Assembly: GCA_905479025.1 (NCBI GenBank)
Contig: CAJQKX010000528.1
Location: 1 to 10,097, forward strand
Length of the DNA: 10,097 nt
Source of the DNA: an uncultured Paraglaciecola sp.
GTDB lineage: Bacteria > Pseudomonadota > Gammaproteobacteria > Enterobacterales > Alteromonadaceae
Direction: 5' to 3'
In this document: one piece after another, positions 6,498-10,097 of the stretch
Position numbering within the stretch: the stretch's first letter is position 1
Layout of the letters: each line of letters begins with the position of its first letter
Program-made: the position numbers and the translations under genes
The notes under the pieces: generated by a model
The model's input: the letters and a program-made list of their open reading frames with translations, nothing else
Told to the model about the DNA's origin: nothing
Databases searched by the model: none

Positions 6498-6844
6498 GAT
6501 TTGACTCTTTTAAAATAAACTGAAATTGGCATTGGGTCAGCACATTATGAGACCCGTAGCACATGACATTTCTATAACAATCAGACAGTGTAACGATTTT
6601 AGTACACAGTGAGACATATTATTTTCTAGAACATATTGACTTTTTAACATCTATTAAAATCAACAACAAGTTTTAATTGCCATTATTAGGTTACTTGCTG
6701 ATTTTTCATGCAAAAACATCCATAAAAAATAGTCAACACAATAACACTTAAGCAGGGATACAGTATTCTAGAGATCCTATATATGTCTTAAAAATCAATC
6801 CTAAAAGAAGGGAATCCTTTTGAAAACATCGTCAATTATAATGA
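6498..6844. other. Leader and control region of aroF-tyrA
   Basis: These 347 bases lie between the abgT-family stop and the aroF start. No gene is seen. The region holds the TyrR-like box and must hold the aroF promoter; CATAAT (minus strand, near 6543-6548) is a possible -10 but has no good -35. Only a weak interrupted hairpin, AAAAGAAGG/CCTTTT at about 6803-6821, lies after the transporter gene, so some read-through from it into aroF is possible. Confidence 0.4.
6589..6606 (-). promoter_or_regulatory. TyrR-box-like operator upstream of aroF
   Basis: Read on minus, the site is TGTACTAAAATCGTTACA. It fits TGT-N12-ACA and TGTA-N10-TACA, the pattern of the TyrR consensus TGTAAA-N6-TTTACA with its G and C 14 bases apart. 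It is centred about 100 bases upstream of the aroF start codon, and in E. coli the aroF-tyrA operon is repressed by TyrR with tyrosine through such boxes. I see no second good box beside it. Confidence 0.55.
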
Positions 6845-8380
6845 TTATCCTGCAGGATAAACATAACTTGATTGGATCCCCAACGGCATACCCAGCCCCC
6901 AGTAAGCGAGAAGAAATAATGACCAAAGTAACAAAAGACTAATTGAATAAGGCAACATTAACGATAATAAAGTGCCAATGCCTGTAGACTTAACATAACG
7001 TTGGCAATACACCACAACTAAAGGAAAATACGGCATTAAGGGCGTGATAATATTTGAAGATGAATCCCCGACCCGATATGCCGCTTGAGTCAAATCTGGC
7101 GAAATGTTTAGCTGCATCAGCATAGGCACAAAGATAGGTCCCAACAAGGCCCACTTAGCCGATGAGGAACCCACAAACAGATTCACGAATGCGGTTAAAA
7201 AAATAATTCCCACTATTGTCACCATACTCGGTAGTGCCAATGTTTTTAATACCTCTGCCCCTTCTATTGCCAACAATGCACCTAAGTTTGAATTACCAAA
7301 CGCATCAATAAATAACGAGCAGAAAAAGGCCATAACGATGTAGTAACTCATACCTTGCATGGCTTTCGTCATAGTATCGATTATATCTTTGCTTGACTTA
7401 AAAGTGCCCGACATAAAACCAAATACAACACCCGGTAATAAAAACAGCAAAAAGATAATTGGAACAATAGATTGCATAATAGGTGCAGTAAATGATGTTA
7501 ACTCACCAGTAGTTGCCCTAAACGGTGAAGAGTCAGGGTATAAAACGGCGACTAAAGCAATCAGTCCTCCCAACATTGTCAAGGAAGCAACCTTCAACGC
7601 CCTCTTTTGTTTTGCATTCAATTCATCGAACTTCGGAATGTCAGCAGGATCACCATCAACTTCAACATCTTTTAAGCGTGGCTCAATGACTTTATCGGTT
7701 AAATACCAGCCGACACTCACGACCAACAAGGTTGATGCAGAATTGAAAAACCAGTTGTTAAGCGGGTTTATTTGCATGACAGGATCAATAATTTGCGCCG
7801 CACTCTGCGTAAAACTCTGCAATAGAGGGTCGATAGCAGATGGAATGAAATTGGCACAAAAGCCTCCACTAACACCCGCAAATGCAGCGGCAATACCCGC
7901 TAGAGGATGTCTACCCATCGCATAAAAAATAACACCTGCAAGTGGAATCACCAACACGTACCCAGCATCGGTAGCGGTATGACTAACAATGGCCACTAAT
8001 ACCACCATAGGTGTTAACAATGCCTTGGGGGTTGAGTCGAGCATACGTTTCAAACCTGCACTGATAAACCCTGAATGCTCAGCGACTCCCACACCTAACA
8101 TAGCGACTAACACGACACCTAAGGGAGCAAAACCAGTAAAGATAGTAACCATTCTAGACAAGAAATCTGCCATAGAATCACCCGTTAATAAGTTGTTTAC
8201 TACCACAGTTTCAGCCGTTCTAGGATCTATCGCACTGAAGGTGAAGTTTGATAATATGGCTGATAAAACCCACACCACAACCAGACAAAATAAAAAAATA
8301 ATGGCAGGATCAGGTAACTTATTTCCAACTCTTTCCACTTTGTCCAATGCACGCATTGTCCAACTAGTTTGACTCGACAT
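6845..8380 (-). CDS. AbgT family transporter
   Basis: This is a 511-residue inner-membrane protein of the AbgT family (E. coli AbgT, a p-aminobenzoyl-glutamate importer, and Neisseria MtrF and Alcanivorax YdaH, proton-driven sulfonamide/antimetabolite exporters). Hydrophobic segments start near residues 26, 85, 120, 140, 215, 265, 303, 345, 383 and 480, separated by a polar loop at about 230-262. SGGFCANFIPSAIDPL (171-186) is the family's first hairpin signature. The second conserved block, SSSAKWALLGP, then NISP and YRVGDSSSNIITPLMPYF, includes W410, R436 and D439 at positions studied in MtrF/YdaH. ATG at 8380 has GGAG 8 bases upstream. It seems to be a single-gene unit between maa and aroF. 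Whether it moves folate fragments, peptides or drugs, and in which direction, cannot be told from sequence. Confidence 0.92.
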   Translation of the reverse strand: MSSQTSWTMRALDKVERVGNKLPDPAIIFLFCLVVVWVLSAILSNFTFSAIDPRTAETVVVNNLLTGDSMADFLSRMVTIFTGFAPLGVVLVAMLGVGVAEHSGFISAGLKRMLDSTPKALLTPMVVLVAIVSHTATDAGYVLVIPLAGVIFYAMGRHPLAGIAAAFAGVSGGFCANFIPSAIDPLLQSFTQSAAQIIDPVMQINPLNNWFFNSASTLLVVSVGWYLTDKVIEPRLKDVEVDGDPADIPKFDELNAKQKRALKVASLTMLGGLIALVAVLYPDSSPFRATTGELTSFTAPIMQSIVPIIFLLFLLPGVVFGFMSGTFKSSKDIIDTMTKAMQGMSYYIVMAFFCSLFIDAFGNSNLGALLAIEGAEVLKTLALPSMVTIVGIIFLTAFVNLFVGSSSAKWALLGPIFVPMLMQLNISPDLTQAAYRVGDSSSNIITPLMPYFPLVVVYCQRYVKSTGIGTLLSLMLPYSISLLLLWSLFLLAYWGLGMPLGIQSSYVYPAG

Positions 8381-8493
8381 AAAAAATCTCCATATTTGTA
8401 TTCAATAAAATAGTAGTATTTACCAGAAACGTTTTACCATCCCCCTAGCAACAAAGAACAAGATACAATATTATTTCGTATCCACTTACCCGT

Positions 8494-9054
8494 TCAATTC
8501 AAAATTTTAATCACTTTAGCGGGCACACCCGCCACTACAGTATTAGCTGGAACATCTTTATTGACTACTGCGCCTGCAGCAATGACTGCGTTATCACCAA
8601 TATTTACACCTTCTAATATCTTGGCGCCCATGCCAATCCAAACGCTATCACCAATATTAATCGGTTTGGCGGTTTCAATGCCTTTGTTGCGTTTGAGGTG
8701 TTCTAAGGGATGAGTAGAAGTAGAAATCATTACGCCAGGAGCAAGCATGACGTCAGCGCCAAAAATTACAGGTGCGGCGTCTAAAATCACTAAGCCATGA
8801 TTGGCATAAAAGTTTTTGCCTGTAGAAATATTGTAACCGTAATCACAATAAAAGTTGGGCTCTATCCAAGCACCTGCAGACTGACCAAATAGTGATTTAA
8901 TGATTTTTCGACTGCCTTTTCTATCATCGATATCAAACTGATTAAATTGCTGGCAAAGCCTTTTAGCATTAGCTCTGTCTTGTTGTAATGTTTTGTCACT
9001 GGGAAAGTACTCAAGCCCTTGCAACATTTTTTGTTTTTCGGTTAAGTCGCTCAC
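8494..9054 (-). CDS. maa: Sugar O-acetyltransferase, maltose acetyltransferase type
   Basis: This 186-residue protein aligns along its whole length with E. coli Maa (183 residues) and belongs to the NodL-LacA-CysE acyltransferases. It moves acetyl from acetyl-CoA to a sugar hydroxyl in the cytosol. Residues 5-58 form the Maa N-terminal helical domain ([20 protein letters not shown]). From about 64 on, hexapeptide repeats build a left-handed beta helix ([56 protein letters not shown]). The catalytic His is H115 in STSTHPLE, the same number as in LacA. The start is GTG at 9054, chosen because GAGAGGAG ends 4 bases before it; the overlapping ATG at 9056 reads straight into TGA. The gene follows rlmF by 21 bases and is probably cotranscribed. 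The physiological sugar is unknown. Confidence 0.92.
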   Translation of the reverse strand: MSDLTEKQKMLQGLEYFPSDKTLQQDRANAKRLCQQFNQFDIDDRKGSRKIIKSLFGQSAGAWIEPNFYCDYGYNISTGKNFYANHGLVILDAAPVIFGADVMLAPGVMISTSTHPLEHLKRNKGIETAKPINIGDSVWIGMGAKILEGVNIGDNAVIAAGAVVNKDVPANTVVAGVPAKVIKILN

Positions 9055-9075
9055 ATTACTCCTCTCAAGCTTCTT

Positions 9076-9987
9076 TTAAAAACGCCACGCCACAAAACGA
9101 CTGACTTTTTGTCCTTGTGCCATCTCGATAGTTTTAATATCGGTGATACCCAGTTCACGCAAACTTTTGTATATCTGAATGAGGTTGTCTTTCTTCGAAA
9201 CCAAGCTACTAAACCAGCGTATTTGGCTTGCATAGTCACGGCTTTCAACAATCATTCGCTGAATAAACTGTAATTCTCCTCCCTCGCACCAGAGTTCATT
9301 TGATTGCCCAGCAAAATTAAGTGTAGCGCTTTGCTTTTCTGCACTTAGGTGGCTGCCCCGTTTTGTCTTATTCTTGGTTAGATTCTGAATTTTTCGCTGG
9401 GAAACAGCTTTAGCCTGCTCAGCCGATTGATGAAAAGGCGGATTACACATACAAAAATTAAAGTACTCATTTGGTTTTACTACACCACTGAAAATATGTC
9501 GTTGGTTATCTTGTTGCCTAACATCAATGTCATTAGTTAAAACCGAGTTTGAATTAATAATAGCGTTAGCCGATTTAATCGAAACAGCATCAATGTCGGT
9601 TCCCACCATTTGCCAACCATAAGATCTAGTCGCAATAATCGGATAAATAACATTTGCACCTGTGCCAATATCTAAACCTCTAATAGTCTTGCCTTTAGGC
9701 ACCTCTCCTTGATTATCTTTGGCTAATAGATCGGCTAAGTAATGAACATAATCGGCCCTACCTGGAACGGGAGGGCATAGATATCCCGCTGGCATATCCC
9801 AAAATTTCACCTGATAATAGTGTGATAATAATGCAGCGTTAAGAGCTTTCACACCATTTGGATTGGCAAAGTCTATCGTTTTGCTACCATCAGGCTTAAT
9901 GAGAACATGTGGTTGCAAAGCAGGATAACTCTGCACTAGCTGCGTTAACGGGTAACTATCTTTATGTAAATTTCTGGAATGTTTCAA
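9076..9987 (-). CDS. rlmF: 23S rRNA (adenine(1618)-N(6))-methyltransferase RlmF
   Basis: This 303-residue SAM-dependent enzyme methylates A1618 of 23S rRNA (E. coli RlmF/YbiN, 308 residues). Family landmarks are TIDFANPNGVKALNAALL, WDMPAGYLCPPVPGRADYVH, the SAM-binding motif I LDIGTGANVIYPI (105-117), motif IV MCNPPFHQSAEQA (NPPF at 182-185, the N6-adenine active site), NELWCEGGELQFIQRM and the end EMAQGQKVSRFVAW. The start is TTG at 9987: a stop lies four codons upstream and the next ATG is at residue 65. The N-terminus (KHSRNLHKDSYPL) aligns with HPRNRHHSRYDL of E. coli but lacks the few residues before it, and there is no ribosome binding site. A (TATTT)6 repeat lies 15 bases upstream. Translation may depend on the preceding gene, which ends 29 bases away. 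Confidence 0.95.
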   Translation of the reverse strand: MKHSRNLHKDSYPLTQLVQSYPALQPHVLIKPDGSKTIDFANPNGVKALNAALLSHYYQVKFWDMPAGYLCPPVPGRADYVHYLADLLAKDNQGEVPKGKTIRGLDIGTGANVIYPIIATRSYGWQMVGTDIDAVSIKSANAIINSNSVLTNDIDVRQQDNQRHIFSGVVKPNEYFNFCMCNPPFHQSAEQAKAVSQRKIQNLTKNKTKRGSHLSAEKQSATLNFAGQSNELWCEGGELQFIQRMIVESRDYASQIRWFSSLVSKKDNLIQIYKSLRELGITDIKTIEMAQGQKVSRFVAWRF

Positions 9988-10002
9988 TGTGTGGCACTAA
10001 TC

Positions 10003-10033
10003 TATTTTATTTTATTTTATTTTATTTTATTTT
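10003..10033. repeat. Pentanucleotide tandem repeat (TATTT)6
   Basis: Six perfect TATTT units plus one extra T (31 bases) lie between rlmF and the gene upstream of it. The stop codon of that upstream gene (TAA on minus, 10019-10017) falls within the repeat. Because the unit contains TAA in every register, changes in copy number would barely alter that protein but would change the spacing to rlmF. Confidence 0.95.
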
Positions 10034-10097
10034 GGGATAACATATCTAAAGCTAAAGCTTCTGCCACTTTAATACCATCAATGCCTGCCGACCAAAT
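10017..10097 (-). CDS. C-terminal end of an unidentified protein
   Basis: The last 26 residues of a minus-strand gene that begins beyond the right edge. The end reads IWSAGIDGIKVAEALALDML followed by SQNKIK, with the final four residues coded by the tandem repeat. The IDGIKVAEALALDML helix resembles the last helix of several dinucleotide-binding oxidoreductases, including Gfo/Idh/MocA proteins, but this is too short to name a family. The good open frame and protein-like composition support a real gene. It ends 29 bases before rlmF and may be the first gene of an operon with rlmF and maa. Confidence 0.6.
   Translation of the reverse strand: MWSAGIDGIKVAEALALDMLSQNKIK

Noticed and set aside
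7104..8372. Several plus-strand open frames across the transporter gene
   Set aside because: They are antisense shadows of the AbgT-family gene, whose frame carries all of the family motifs.
9051..9251. A 66-codon open frame on minus overlapping the end of rlmF
   Set aside because: It is a different frame of the same strand inside rlmF, whose conserved C-terminus is clearly coded by the other frame.

Overview
The window looks like core chromosome of an AT-rich marine gammaproteobacterium, most likely of the Alteromonadales (Glaciecola/Paraglaciecola/Alteromonas type). This rests on protein style, a Fur-box-like site, a TyrR-like site, and an arrangement of pheA facing tyrA-aroF that matches Escherichia coli. 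The genus is an inference. I see no phage, transposase, CRISPR, tRNA or rRNA signal.

Layout. Positions 1-185 (minus) hold the start of an exported iron(III)-binding protein of an ABC importer. Upstream of it is a perfect 17-bp Fur-type palindrome (243-259). A GNAT acetyltransferase follows at 270-719 (minus). Positions 720-1597 contain no intact gene, but 878-1221 (minus) looks like a frameshifted gene remnant. yciH (SUI1/eIF1-like) is at 1598-1918 (plus). Directly behind it is a response-regulator receiver gene broken by one stop and two frameshifts (1951-2332).

The centre is aromatic amino acid biosynthesis. pheA (2479-3669, plus) has its own promoter and a strong terminator. It converges on the aroF-tyrA operon (minus, 6497 to 4252). 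AroF makes DAHP at the entry of the shikimate pathway. The two bifunctional mutases PheA and TyrA then draw chorismate to phenylpyruvate and 4-hydroxyphenylpyruvate. A TyrR-box-like sequence (6589-6606) lies upstream of aroF. A 17-bp perfect hairpin (4038-4074) probably ends the aroF-tyrA transcript.

To the right, all on minus, are an AbgT-family transporter (6845-8380), a maltose-type sugar O-acetyltransferase (8494-9054) and the 23S rRNA methyltransferase gene rlmF (9076-9987). The last two are closely spaced and probably cotranscribed. At the right edge is the C-terminus of an unidentified gene, whose stop codon falls inside a pentanucleotide repeat (TATTT)6 just upstream of rlmF.

Two general traits stand out. 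Two loci show gene decay, and five of the nine intact or partial genes with a visible start use TTG or GTG. The window is otherwise ordinary housekeeping DNA, and I did not find a convincing new biological system.
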